DNA of 64,000 bases from Scatophagus argus (GCF_020382885.2 NC_058508.1:8238055-8302054), one strand, 5' to 3'. Shown: positions 38,101 through 51,199, counted from the first letter of the stretch. The notes: generated by a model from the letters alone, not told the origin. Translations and numbers: made by a program.

Positions 38101-39036
38101 GCCAACTTCAAGAAAAATTCATTAAATCGTTACATCATAGAACGAGTCAAAATGAGGGTGACAATACTCAGGTCAGGACAGTGCTAACATTCTTCCTTAA
38201 TTAATATCTTTTCAGTAACTATTTGACATTGGATTCATTAGTAAACATTTGTAGATTTTTGGAAAGATGTTAATGTTTCAGATTAAGTGCTCTCTGTTGT
38301 GTAATGCTACAATATGACTAAGAATGAATGCTGCATTTTGCAGCATTTTGTTCAAATAATTACAGCTTTCTTCTTGTGCATTGCTCGTTGTCTGTGCTGC
38401 ATTTACTGAAAGCAAAGTCAAGAAAAGGTCAGCACTTCAGAAGTTAAAAACAAAAGAAGCTCAAGTGTTTTTCTGTGAATTTAGTTGTATCAAAGTCTCT
38501 TTCTAAAGAACCCATCATGAAATATAGACTATTTTAATTTTTACATTAATTTTCCTGACTGTTTCTTGGAATTATCAAAAAAACAAAAAAACCCTGTTTT
38601 GTGTTTTCACTGCCTTTATTTAAAAAAATATACATGTTTGTCATGTTTGCTGTTTTCATACTCAACTATAATTAATCAATCTTATTATTACTATTTTAAT
38701 ATTACTTGTATTTCATTTAATTTGACCTTATACTGGTATGGACATGTATTAAGCTCAAAATTATAGTGTTTGAAGCACTATATAAAACATGTTTGAAAGT
38801 AATAGTTAGATATTGAAATAAATATGTATTCTGAGCACTAGCCTTAGTATCAACATTAATATTTTGTCAAGACTAGTAAGGAGAAAACAATATCAACCAC
38901 TGCCCAGTAATCACTTAAAAATGTCCCACTTTATACAGAACATCATAACACACACACACCTCAGTCTTTTTACAGAATGTAAAGCTCTTGCTCTTGGGAT
39001 TGGTCGAATCTCTGGAATGTTGTTCATCAGGCCCAT

Positions 39037-39081
39037 CGAAACACACACTCACAGAGACGCACACACACACGCACACACACT
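39037..39081. repeat. CA-rich microsatellite
   Basis: Interrupted CA repeat. Confidence 0.8.
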
Positions 39082-39959
39082 CTATCACCTCACCCAATTG
39101 ACATCATCAGTGGAGGCAACACCCCACACTTTCACACAGCCCTTTACTTTACTACTTTAGATCCTCCAGCTGAGGTGTCTTGGGTAGGAAGACCTGGAAA
39201 AATAGATGTGTTGTAGAAATAGAATAAACACTTGTTTACATTAATGCACCATTACATATGGATTTCCCTATAATTCAATCCAATATATTTGTAGCATTTG
39301 GAAATTTTGGGATCTTTATCACAAGACACAAACATTGAAACCTTCATGGTTCTGAACACATGTGCATGCAGCAATAGTCTGTCATGATGAAAGGTCAGGA
39401 GGGTTAATGTGGTCTGCCTTTGGAGGAGGACTCTGGGTTGACATGTGAAAATATATATGGCAGACATCAAAGTTATTTCTTCCTCAGTATACATGCAAGG
39501 TGTGTTTGTAGGTAAGGCACTCAACCCCCAGCGGGACTCTGTGAAATGGTGACCAATAGTAAAAAAAATGTGGTTGAACTGGACGCCTACCAGCTGAGTG
39601 AAAGAAAAGGCAAATCCTCCCAGAGCTGAAGTTCAGTGATGTTAACATAAGAAAACAGAGCAAGCTTTATCAGTTACAACTAAAATGAAACATCATCACA
39701 AAAACAGCATTAAAGCATCAACTTGCTTGAATTGAAGGCAGTGTGGTCATCCAAAACCAATCACTACCTCAGACTAACCTGGCATACAACGTCAAGTGGT
39801 TGATTTTTTTTTTCATGCAGTCATTTCTTTGTTTCATCATGTGTGGTTTATTTTGATAATGTTTGTTTAGAAATAAAACCGTGAAAAGAGCGTCATGCTC
39901 TTTATACGTCACGTCAGGCTTGAATAGCTTGACTTAAAAATGTACATTCTTTTTGATGG

Positions 39960-40380
39960 CATGTTAGACAAAGAGATTGCTAGCTCTCTATCTGTCTAAT
40001 ATAAGGTACAGCCAGCAGTTAATAGCGTAGTCTAGCACGTAGACTGGGAACAGGAAGTCCTCTATCTCTGTATCTTTATGTCTCATTTAATTTGGACAAA
40101 AACTTAAGTGTAAAAACATTGTTTTATAGTGCGTACACTGTATTCTTTTTCCAGGACCCTTAACTTCCTTGAATTTCCATTGCTCATCTGTCAGCTAGTC
40201 TGAGAAAAAAAAAATAGTCCAGCACATACCTGGTAAGGGTATTTTGTTATCTTTGGACTGAGCCAGGCTAGTTGTTTCCCACCATTCAGTCTTTATGCTA
40301 AGCTAAGCTAACTATCTGCTGGCTGTAGCTTCATAATTTAATGGACACCTATGTGAGAGGTTTCAGCCATCTTTTCTAGT
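39960..40380. mobile_element. Two oppositely oriented copies of a non-autonomous fish repeat
   Basis: The left arm (about 39960-40150) has ACAGCCAGCAGTTAATAGCG and AAGTGTAAAAACATTGTTTT blocks in the same orientation as the copy at 3744-4145. The right arm (about 40150-40380) reads AATAGTCCAGCACAT, GGCTAGTTGTTTCCC and CAGTCTTTATGCTAAGCTAA, the reverse complement of the same family. The copies face each other and could form a long imperfect hairpin. No coding capacity. Confidence 0.6.
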
Positions 40381-40749
40381 TGTCTACAAGAAAGCAGTGA
40401 TGCATATTTCACAAAATATCAAACTTTTGCTGGAACACACTCAATGAGTGCTTATGACCAAAACATGGCACAGGCCTGATTTGATAGCTGCTCATCGATT
40501 ATTCATTTAAAGGCAGTAATGCAGCCCAGTATTTCCCCTTTCAACAAATTGTTCACTGATCTCACTGAAAAAATGTTTTGCAAACAACACTGAATTCTTT
40601 AAATATTGTGTGTGGGGTGTGTGTGTGGGGGGGCATAGGAAGAAGGAAAGAAACTGGTTATTCTTGCATCACACACACACACACTAAACAACCTCTCAGA
40701 ACAAGTTAAAAAGAAGACCAACATAGCAGTTACACCTAAGCAGAATGAA

Positions 40750-40796
40750 TGACTCATTCCCGCTGCATATTCACGTCTTTGTCAGTGAGGGCGGGG
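40750..40796 (+). promoter_or_regulatory. Candidate promoter of the LITAF-like gene (AP-1 site plus GC box)
   Basis: TGACTCA (AP-1 consensus) at 40750-40756 lies in a near-palindrome GAATGACTCATTC, and GGGCGGGG (Sp1-type GC box) is at 40789-40796. Both sit just upstream of a predicted non-coding exon ending at 40928. Motif-based inference. Confidence 0.35.
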
Positions 40797-40809
40797 TTGT
40801 GGGTTGGTC

Positions 40810-40928
40810 CCAGGAGAAGCTTGTACAGGTACAGGTGTAGACAGGTGGATCTAAGTTACAACGTCTGGACTCTACATCAGCAGCAGCTTACACACATCTC
40901 TGCCTATTGACTGCAACACCAGGCAAAG
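40810..40928 (+). other. Predicted non-coding first exon of the LITAF-like gene
   Basis: Sequence ending CAGGCAAAG followed by the strong donor GTAAGA at 40929. The first coding exon begins with an acceptor at 46040 only 3 nt upstream of its ATG, which requires an upstream 5' UTR exon. This is the best candidate I see; its 5' end is a guess. Confidence 0.4.
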
Positions 40929-41949
40929 GTAAGAATATCAGAAATGAACAGGATCTACAGGAGGAGGATTTGATTGACTGTACAGAGTCTCTAAGATAGG
41001 ATCTAAAGCTGAAGGGGTTGGGGTTTACAGGTGTCAGGGTTGGCATTTGTGCAAAAGATGGCTGAGATGATTTCTATCCATCACACATCTAACTTCACAT
41101 GTGGGGAAAAACAGGCCTCATGACTGGAGAGCTTATAGAGACATTTTTGTCAAAATGCTCAAACAGGAAATGATTCATGGTTTTGAGAAAATGAGAACAA
41201 AAAATGTTATCCAAGAGCAATGTACTTTGCTCAAAGGACAGAATACTCATCTCTTGATTTAATTAATGTGTAGTGACCTTAATTTTCTGTCTTGGAACGT
41301 AATCACAGGCTCAATAGCTTTTATAGGCTCCAGCACAGCTTAATAATCTTAATGTTGATGACAAATCCTGGACAGTTTTGTTGTTATTTGCCTTCTCTTA
41401 ATGATTGTGATTACTTTTGTCATTGGCGAGTTTTGTATTTGAGGTTTCCAACAATGCATATGGACCATGGGTGCAGCTTTGAGTACATACAGCTGCGATA
41501 GTCGGCCCAACAGTCCATCTCGTGGTCAGTGGTTTAGACTCTTATGTTTAAAGTGAACCTTTCATTCAGCTCAACTACTATTCAGATCTGCATGGACGTT
41601 AAGCTCCAAGGCCATGAATGCATGCATCTGAGCCCTGCTGTGACACTGTATTTTTAAAAAGAAACAGTCTGTTGAAGAAGCATTATACCAACACTTTATG
41701 TTAAAAGCAGATTTTTGAAATTAGTGTAATGGACTAATGTGACTGTAGGTTTGTGAGTATGCTGCTGTCATAGTTTACTGTTTCACATTGCATGATGTGT
41801 GTTAACTGATATGGAGTTTGGGTCTTGATGGTCACAAGAGTAGCAGTAACTGTGGTAGTTACAGATGTTCACACAGCAGTAGAATAGTGGGATTAGTAGT
41901 GGAAACACCAGACATGACCATGAGATAAAATATTTTTTTCATATACAAC

Positions 41950-41954
<5 letters not shown>

Positions 41955-41980
<26 letters not shown>

Positions 41981-41981
41981 A
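41955..41981. repeat. (ATT)n trinucleotide repeat
   Basis: Nine ATT/TTA units. Confidence 0.9.
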
Positions 41982-44144
41982 TGCTGTCACATCTTGAGAA
42001 AAGTTAATATTTATAGCTAATCTGACCAGTTATCATGCTTTAGTTAAAGCACTGAAAAAAGTAAATAAATACAAATGTTAGCAAAATATCTATAAAAAAA
42101 ATATGTATTTTATTTTAGAGAAAAGTATATGATGATGCACTGAAAAAGGAAAAGCCTTTCCATTTACCTGTGTAATACAGTCATACAGTACATAAAAATG
42201 GAGAGCCATAGTCACAAGAACTAAAGGAACAAAACTAATGATTGATTTAATAACTCAGAATCATGAATTTATTATATAGTTTTAACATTTTTAACACCAT
42301 ATATATATATACCATATATATGTGATGTTGTGATGCTTAAAACTTTCTGATAAAAATGCATCGAATGTGTTGCATATATATATATGCTGGGCTGTATATA
42401 TATATATAATATCACATATTTTAATTTCCAGGATGTTCTGGATCTTGTGAGCGCGATATACTGCCCAGTATTGTGCGCTGAATCCCCGTGTTGGGTTATT
42501 TTTCCGCGTGTCTTGGCTGATTTGGGGTCAGATCGGAGAGATTGGAAAAAATGGCGTTGAACTTGCTTTGATTTTTTTTCTCCTCCAAACAACAGCTGGA
42601 ACAATGCCATATCATTCTCTTGAGTGTTATGAGATTGATTGGAAGATTTCCACTTTTAAATCACCCTCTCTCTTGCTAAATAATCACTAAAATGCATCAC
42701 AAGCTTAGACAGCAAGCATTCCTCTCTCTCCCTGTCACACACACAGTCAGGTTTGACCAGCATAGACGCCACATGCAGTGAGGCCACACCTATCTCAGAT
42801 GTGTTTCAGGGTGTCAACTGAGAGCAAGTTTCACAGAACCCAACAGATCAGTTTGTAGGTGATCAGCTCTCTCTAAGACACCAGGAAGTTACCAGACCGC
42901 CATCTGCCAGCACCACCACACACACTGTTAACCCATGATCGTGATCATACTTATTGTCACCCATATCTTTAACTCTTGTTTCAGGATGTGTTTTTAGTTT
43001 GTCAACAGAATAAGAGGGATAAAAGTTTTTCAGTGGCTCAGTAACAGGGCCCAGGTTTTCGATCAATCCCACCCAATTCTTCCTCCATTAGACTACATTC
43101 AGGCACCTGCCTCAGTGAAGAACCTTCGGAGAAAGCGAACTGTGTCTGAACCGAGGTCATGTGTCTCAGCCCTCTCTCACAGAGGACTTATTGTTTAATC
43201 AGCAGCCTCAAACTTCCCCCCTCATGCTTTCAAAGCATTTCTGAAATGTGGCAGATGAATTTTTGGAAAGCCACACCCTGTTCCTGCTACCATCAGCAGC
43301 TTTCTGTCCTGTGTGATGCCAGAAACTTCATAAAAATAACTATTTGGGTAGTGGACTCTGTATTGTTTTCTGCATTTGTTTGTTATTTGTTTTTTCCTGT
43401 CTGTGTATTTGTTTTATTTAATCCCTGTCAGGGTCAAAACAACGTTATGGTCGTGTTTTCAACACTTTTTTTTACATATGCATTCATACAAAGGGATTTT
43501 GAACGTACCATGAATGCTGCAGCCACTTTGCAGCGCTGCTCCAAGCATAATTTTGTTTCACTTTAAGAGAGATAAAAACATTTTAATCAAATCATCCTCC
43601 TCGGGAAAAGGAAAAACAAGACAACTGGGCTGCTAGGAACAACTTTGCACAACTTTACTTGACAAACTTGAACCCAACAGACCTAAAATTTTCCATTTAA
43701 TGTTGCACCAGCTGCTTACACCACAGTGGAAAGAAGCCAACAAGCGAAACAGCAACTCAGCTGGTTATTTGACATTTGACAGCCCTCCCACTCCGACAAT
43801 CACCTTCTACTGTCACTCTTTGTCAAATGACACACGTGTCTGGTTACTGCAGACAGACATGCTGGAGGGAATGGGCCTGGAGGGGACAGAGACATATTTT
43901 AAAAATACATTTAAGGTATATTTAAGATTTTAATAAGATATGTCATTAAAAAACAACATGAGGTCAGTGGTTTATTCATTCATGTATTTATTTATTTATT
44001 TTTTGCCTCACTCAACAGATTTCAGATTTTGCAGCAGTTTAGTCTGTGGTGACACACCCTCAGTCTGTGACACAGAGAAAAGCATGCAGCTCGTTCACAT
44101 TCCTGCACCGACATATGGGTGTATACTGGCCTTGTGTGTGCCTG

Positions 44145-44167
44145 GTGTGTGTGTGTGTGTGTGTGTG
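44145..44167. repeat. (GT)n microsatellite
   Basis: About eleven GT units. Confidence 0.9.
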
Positions 44168-46043
44168 ACACAATGACAAAGCAGCCCATCATCTTCTCCG
44201 CTTATGTCTCCGCTTTAATGTATGTAATGAATGATGGCACACACTGAGTGTCAGTGTGTTCATATGGGTGAGAGCGCGAGAAACCGAGATATAAAGAGAG
44301 GATGTTACATGATAATCAAACTAGTGTGTACTCTGTGTGTGAGAGAGAGAGAGAGAGAGCTGAAAAAAGATGCTTAGTCATGCTGTGCTTTTGTTTATAT
44401 GAAAAGAGAAACAATGAGGATAAGGAAACAAAAGAATTTTTCCCATATGAGATCATTATATAAAATTGGCCACATGACATTTGGTTTTCCATGTGCCTAA
44501 AACCAGGGAGAGACCATCAACATGCTCTGCTTTGGTGTTATTGATCAGTTAATCCATGGGCAGTTTATAGATCATTACGTGTATACATTACATTTGACCT
44601 ACTCACATCCACACAACACTGTGATCATCATTAGACATGAATGCATCAAAATCTCACAAAATGAAGCAAAGTGACTCACAGCGGCACTTGAGTAGATTTG
44701 TTACCTTCGACCTCTAACAATAATAATAAAACAGAAGGGCAGATCATTAGTTCCATACCATATAGCTGACTAATTATCAAGTGATGACGAGACAGCGTTC
44801 GGTCATTTGTGGGTCAGATTGGTCTCACATGACCAGAGAACTAATTGTGTTTTAATGAGGTCATGTCGCAGTCTGAGAGGATCGGGCTCATCTTAGTCCT
44901 GAGCTGCAGAGTAATAACAATAATGACTGTTGATCTTCTAGACTGACATCACAGACACTGACTCCCACTCCTCCTGGCCGCCGTCCTCTGGTTTTGGCTG
45001 CATTTTGTGTCTCACATTCCTCTTTTGCTTTGTCAGTCATTTTTAGCACAGTGGAGGTGTGGTTTGGTTGCATGTCAAAATGTAGCAGATACTGATGTTC
45101 TGCGTTGACGTGCAAAGGACTTTAGTGCAGCTTGTTCATGTAGATAATGTTTCTTTTTTTTTTAACATATGTCTTCTTCTAAGTATGCTTACATCAAGTT
45201 GTGGCAGCTTCTTCAGAGGAAGTCAGAAGTCTAGTCTGATGGAGTTTTATGATAGAATACATTAACGAAGACATTAACACGTTCCGTTATGAAACTGCTA
45301 TTTTGCTGACCAATGAGTTAGCATTTTTATGAATCTGTTATAAGAGTCAGCCTTAAAGTTATAACCTGTAAGCCATTCATTATAACTCTTGACTGGGTCT
45401 CTTGTCATTTTCATTCAAATTACTGCTAATGCAAAACCAACATTTTCTGCAGCTGCTGTTTGAAATACTGTATATAACGCCGTCAATGTGTTTTCCTCCT
45501 TATGTTTTGTTAGCTGCACAAAGCTGTTGAGTTTTCTCACATTGTTTAAAGAAAGTTGTATAAATGAATCCCCGTGTCCTCTCAGCAGGTGTATCTCTTG
45601 CTAAATGTTCAGTACAAACAGACAAGGAGGGTAAAAAAAAGAAAACATACCTGAAACATGTCAGTCATCACACCTCAGACAGGGTCCCACCCAGGCGTTT
45701 CCCACCAGGAAACAGATACTGACAAGAAACATCCACACTATGCAGTATATTCACCCTGCGCCGAGAACTAATTCATCTGTTTAGGGTAAACGTGTCACTG
45801 AGAGGTGACAGACCCATCCATCATAGCCTGACAGGTGTTTTTAGCTCAGTCAGTCAGACTTTGGGTCCATCTAGTGGTAGAAAGCAGCACTACATTTCTC
45901 TTGTAGTGGGTTGGGGGTTGATGGGGTTATACTGTTACAGTGACAAGACAGATCTTAGGTATTAGTCTTAGTTTATTTTGTCTTTATTGCCAATCAAGAG
46001 GAACACCTTTTGTAACAATCCTGCTCTCTCTTTGTGCAGCACA

Positions 46044-47393
46044 ATGAGTGCAGACGGAAAGAAAGAACCTCCTCCATACATCATACCAGGTAAACCCCAG
46101 CGCACCGTGCTCTCACACATCATCATCGCCAGCAGACTGGCTCAGTAAAATGTTTCTGACATACCTCTTTTGTTTATTCCTTTCTCCTTCCTCTTCCTCT
46201 AGTTGAAGGTCAGGGGGATGGAGTGAAGGTTTACCACCTCCACAGTCCGTTCACCCCTCCAGAAAACTCAGCCACAAATGTCACACCAGGTAAGCTCAAA
46301 CCTGAAGGTGCACTTCCTGGAAACTCTGCCAAGAACCTTAGCTACACTTCCTGTACATAGTTAAGTAACCTTCTTGCTTCCTCCCCTCATCATCATTTTC
46401 CCCTCACCCATCTCTCCTCTGGGTGTCTCTCTCCCTCATTCAGTGTACACCAGCGGAGGAGGCAACCTCGGTGCAGGTCTTGAGTCTGGAGATGGTAAAA
46501 GGAAGTTTGTGAGCTATGACACAGCGCTGGGGAATTCTCCTGGCATGACGACCTGCTCCTCCTGCCAGCAGCAGGTCATGACCAATGTCACCTACAAAGC
46601 AGGGACATACGCCTGGCTGATGTGCCTACTTTTCATCTGCTGCGGGTGAGCGTGTGATTCAGGGCGCCCGGCATTGTTTGGCCCTTTGGGCGTGGCCATA
46701 TTAATCTGCTTCAGGGCTCTAGGGTGAAAATTGCTGTTGGGGCCCCACAGAGCATCTTACCTGTCCCCATGAAGTACAGCACCCCTATACAGAGCAGATA
46801 TCAGCCAGTACAGGTCAAAGACAAGGCAACACAGACATGAGCCCACACATTTAATGCAATGTGAATGTGTCTCTATCCCAAACCTCAGCAAAGGTTCACA
46901 AAGTGTGATAGATGACGCTGTCCATGTTGTCTAAAAAGCTATAATAGTGTAGTGTAGTGTAGTCGTTAATAATTGAATGTCATCTCTTGAAGGTCATTTC
47001 TGCAGCATATGTCAACATCATCTTATCTAATTGATGTTATTTTTATTATTTAGCAGAATGAAAATGAGTAACAGGAAAAAAGCTGCCACCTGGGCCTGAT
47101 ACACTCATTCAGTGGCTGTAATAAGCTTTGGCAGTTTGGAAGTTTTTTGTCAAAAAGATGCTTCAAAGAAAATCTAAACACTGTGAAGGGTCTTGTTTTT
47201 TTGGTTTTGTTTTGTTTGTTTCTTTGTTTTATAATATAAGATTCACTTCCCACTCATTCTGTTTGTGTGTGACAGGTTGGTCCTGTGCTGCTGCCTGATT
47301 CCTTTCTTCATGAAAAGCTTCAAGGATGCATACCACACATGCCCCCGCTGCAACAGAGTCCTGCATGTTGAGAAGAAAAAATGCTGCAAATGA
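46044..47393 (+). CDS. LITAF-domain protein (LPS-induced TNF factor homologue-like), complete, 4 coding exons
   Basis: Small zinc-binding monotopic membrane protein of the LITAF/CDIP1 family, known from late endosomes and lysosomes. Exons 46044-46089, 46203-46289, 46444-46645 and 47276-47393 join in frame to 150 aa. The N-terminus MSADGKKEPPPYII has a PPPY motif that can bind WW domains of NEDD4-type ligases. The LITAF domain covers about residues 75-150: a CSSC knuckle (Cys82, Cys85), a central hydrophobic Cys-rich stretch (about 100-122) that inserts in the membrane, and HTCPRC (Cys134, Cys137) closing the zinc site. The tail is basic with CC near the end. It is shorter and less proline-rich than human LITAF (161 aa) or CDIP1 (208 aa), so no one-to-one orthologue is assigned. 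It is convergent with usp7. Confidence 0.9.
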
Positions 47394-48532
47394 TGAACAT
47401 GAGGGCATAAATGAAGCCATGGAAATATGAAATAACATCCTGCTGCCGTAGTCTGTATTTGGGATGTAACTTATTTCTATGGATGAGCCATTGCAATATC
47501 AGAGGCAAAATCAAGCACCACACTATTAGCAAACAGACTGGGAGGGATTGTCTTGTCCAAGCTCTCTTTTAAAGCTTTGGCAAGTAAAATCAAGCACACC
47601 GCATGCACTTTTTGGAAGTTATTTTATTTTTCCCATTGCAGCATTAAAACTTTTATCTATTACCCTACTCAGAAACATCTGCGTACATTAAGTTGTTCAA
47701 ATGAAGGCTTGTACATAAACTTCATCAAATACATTAGATTTGTTCATGAAATTCGCTGTGGATAAATTCATAGCACCATAAAACAGCACAATATTTAATT
47801 AAACCACAGCATCGGGCACAAATTTGAAAATTTGCTCATCTGAAGTTGTTGCACAATAAATTTGTGTTGGCATCGTTTCTCAACACTCCAGAATGAAATT
47901 AGATCGATGTGGCTTGTTTGTGTTATATTTATATGTTGTCTGTTATTGAATTACTCTTATAATGCTTTTGTGATGGGATGTAGGGAAATCTGAAATTGAA
48001 GTTCAAAGAAAAGCTTATAAAATGTATAACAGCACCGAGCTGTTGTTTTTTTCAGACCATTTTAATCTTTACTTCCAAATAAAGATTTGTCATGGTAATT
48101 TGTTCCAATGCAAAGCTCAATGCAAAATTAATCCAGTCCTCCACTATGATGAGATGCGTGTATCGGCAGTCAACTTTTGACACCATTAAGTTTCAGTGGA
48201 GCCACTGATCAAGACACCTGAAGTGGAGAATTGTTTGATTATTTAAAATACTTTTGTGGCCATCTCTGCAGGTGGAAAGCAGTCAGACAAGTTATTTTTG
48301 TCTGATTGCTTTTTTGTTCTAGCTCGTTGAATTAAAAATCTGAAGGATGCAATTCCTTGACATCTGTTCTCACATTGTCCCCTGGGTGAAACCAAGTATG
48401 CTTGGACTCTGTTATATACTATTATAACTATTTTATAGCATTATTACTTTAATAAAAGTACACTATATAGACTATACGGGACCATGCTGTGTTGTGTCTT
48501 CTGTCTGGCCCTCCTCTAGAGAAGTCAGAGGT

Positions 48533-48574
48533 CTAGACCAACAGGGCCGCCTTCTAGACCAACAGGGCCGCCTT
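48533..48574. repeat. Perfect 21-bp tandem duplication
   Basis: CTAGACCAACAGGGCCGCCT plus T, repeated exactly twice head to tail. It is GC-rich in AT-rich surroundings. The lack of any difference suggests a recent event. Confidence 0.9.
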
Positions 48575-48839
48575 TTGTACAGTACTTGAGTAACTTTAGC
48601 CTACTTAATTGCATTACTCCAGAGCTGGTGTTTCTATTGTCAGACTATTTTTCCTTATTGTTAGTGGCTGCTCTGGAATATTCGGTTATATCAGTCTTCT
48701 TCTTTATAATCTCATTTCTGAAGGTTAAGCTGGTGGTGCTGCTGGTCTGTCCATCAGTTGGTCCACCACCTCAGTCCTGACTGAAATAACCAATGACACG
48801 CCAATCAGCTTCAGTGGGACTTTGTTCCGATGGGCAAAT

Positions 48840-48960
48840 GTTAGATGTTAGCATGCTAGCGTGCTAACCTGAGACAGTGAACATGGTAAACTTTTATGCC
48901 TGCAAAACATCAGCAAGTTAGCATTGTGTTATAATCAGCAAGACTGTACACTTGGTCTTG
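48840..48960. repeat. TTAGC/GCTAGC-rich interspersed repeat
   Basis: Contains GTTAGCATGCTAGCGTGCTA and AGCAAGTTAGCATTGTG, resembling the stretch at 34450-34620 and a common fish dispersed repeat. Family not identified. Confidence 0.4.
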
Positions 48961-50717
48961 TTTACACTGATTCACTTAGCCTGTTAGACTCATTTTGATA
49001 CTCATGAGCACCTTAGCTTAGCGTCACTGAGGGAAACACCAATGCCAGTTCCAGGGTCTGCTGCTCTATGTGTGGACATGACCTCTGACCTCACAGGGAA
49101 CATATGCTTTCTGTCTTCCATCTTGAACCATGCTGAACGGGTCTTTATTGAGACATTCACAGCCTGTAGGTAGGTTTTAGACAAACATGACTTTCAGCCA
49201 AGTAATGAAATTTTGTCAAGTTCTAAGTAGGGGGCTTTAAAATTTGACAGAATAGATAAACTCTCTGGCTTCTCAGCTTTTTTGCCATGTTTTTGGTGAG
49301 AAGATCGATAATCTTCTCATCCAACTCTTCACCAAAAAAGCGAATGATTGTATTTCCCAAAATATCTGGCCATCCCTTTAACAGCGTTTTGGGTCGAGCA
49401 CTGGTATGGACAAGCAGCAGTGTTTTTGTTTTTATAGAAAATTTTTATTCAACATACATTTTCCAGCAAAAAGGCAATATACAGGAATAGTTGTCGTACA
49501 CTGCTGCTACACTGAGGATTTTAAACTGGAAAAGATCAAATTAAGGTGTGATTCTGCAGGTCATCTTTGTACTGCACTTTTTAACAAGACAAAACCAATG
49601 CAGTTAGTTTCTGAAAAGAAAAAAAAAATCCAAATGTAACAGAAAAAAATCGTCAATGGTACATCAGGAACGCAAAGAAAAGAGAAAACCCTACGCACAA
49701 GAAATATGGACACCTGGCTCCTTCTGTACCCAACAACAAAGGCGAGTGTTTCTCTTAAATTTTACAAGTTCATATTTTTTAAATATACAATTCTTAAATG
49801 TTGTCTTTACAGAGCCAGCTATGCGCTATTAGGGGAGCATTCCATCTGTGCTTTAAAGGAAAATAAAACAAACAAAATAAATTCATAGGGCTTAAAGTGT
49901 TTCTTACAATGCTGGTTTTGTCTCTACACAATCCTCAAAACCTGTGGGGCTCAAAGTGTCTGCAGCTCCCTACCAAGCATAGCGCAGTTACTGCTCCCAA
50001 ACACCTGGAGGCGACAGTTTCAATCAAGACAGAAGGTGACAAAGCTCGTGTGTTTGCATTCAGAGGAGGAATGACTGAGAAAGACATTAGAACCCCCTGA
50101 ATAAAAATGAAGAGAAAGTCAAGAAGGTTATGCCCGTACTCGTGTGTGCGCGCGCATGTGTGTGTCCTTTAAAGTCACTGAGCAACTCAAAACCACAACC
50201 AAAATGAACATTTGTCAGTCCTGAGAAACCTCTGACATTAAGTGCCAACGTGCAAGATGAAATACAGACAAATTTCCACCTTATTTTTTTTTCCCATTTA
50301 TTTTTAAACAGATGCTGTGAATTTTTATTTTATTATACAAGATCTGCAGAAAAAGACAAAAAAAAATTAATTCATTCCTCCAACCAAACTAAGTGAGAAA
50401 GAACTGTGTGTAAACTTGGAAATACTTGTTTTGTTGCACTAAAGGATGGGAGCAGAAAATACAAAGAACCACATCAGGGCAGCTAGTGAGCCTCGGGATG
50501 AACGCCAGTTCGCCGCTGTTTTTGCAAAAATGACCACCAGCCCTCCCCCCTCTTTTTCAGTTAGTTAGTCCTCGCAAACATCCTTCCATCAAACTCTCCA
50601 CACAGCAGCATGGTGCCTCTTCAAACAACTCTTTATTTAAAAACAACCCCCAAAAAATCTGAAGGAAAAAAAGCTGGTGAGTGGGGTGGGAAAAGGAAAA
50701 AAAACTAAATCTAGAAG

Positions 50718-50720
<3 letters not shown>

Positions 50721-50751
<31 letters not shown>

Positions 50752-50767
50752 ATGTATATATATATAC
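50721..50767. repeat. (AT)n microsatellite
   Basis: Interrupted AT repeat within the presumed usp7 3' UTR. Confidence 0.9.
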
Positions 50768-51119
50768 TTATATTTATACTGTGTCCCACTTCCTCTCCCC
50801 TCTCCACTTATTTCATATTAAAATCCAATTTAATTTCTCCCACTTCCAGACAGGCAACAAAAACAGGCAGTCAACAGGTAAAGAAGCCAGAAAAAAAACG
50901 AACAGCCTCAAACGCAGAGGGTGAGACGATTAAAAAAAAAAAAAAAAGAAAAAGAAAAAAAAAAGATAAAATTAACAAAATCAACAGTCAGGAGGTGGTT
51001 GGTGCAGTTTATTTTGTGGTTGAAGGATAATCCGTCAGCTGCAGCAAGATCCGTATCGTTGAAGACATAGTGCCGGTGTAGAGCTGTAGAGGTGTCCAGG
51101 CAGGGTGTTAAAAGTGATG

Positions 51120-51199
51120 AACACACACAGACACACACACGAGAGCACACGCAAGCACGCACGCGCACACACACACACACGCACACACACACACACACA
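51120..51199. repeat. CA-rich microsatellite in the usp7 3' UTR
   Basis: About 80 bp of CA with GC-containing interruptions; a UG repeat in the usp7 transcript, about 140 nt after the stop codon. Confidence 0.9.

Larger units (their letters stand above)
35434..40740. other. Gene-poor spacer between slc2a6-like and the LITAF-like gene
   Basis: The first part should be slc2a6-like 3' UTR; AATAAA occurs at 36778-36783, but the true end is unknown. Beyond it lie simple repeats and a composite non-autonomous element. No exon could be supported; open frames up to about 100 codons have no family similarity. Confidence 0.5.
40929..46040 (+). other. Probable first intron of the LITAF-like gene (5.1 kb)
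   Basis: AT-rich, with (ATT)n at 41955-41981, short AT palindromes at 42299-42410, (GT)n at 44145-44167 and (GA)n at 44340-44359. No coding exon recognised. A GC-richer patch at about 42430-42560 remains unexplained. Confidence 0.4.
47394..49440. other. LITAF-like 3' UTR and spacer to usp7
   Basis: Candidate polyadenylation signals AATAAA on the plus strand at 48078-48083 and 48451-48456. Between them and the presumed usp7 end are a 21-bp tandem duplication and a TTAGC-rich repeat. No gene seen. Confidence 0.5.

Noticed and set aside
43159-43566. 135-codon plus-strand frame in the spacer before the LITAF-like gene
   Set aside because: No recognisable domain, no coding bias and no splice partners; it lies in a presumed intron.
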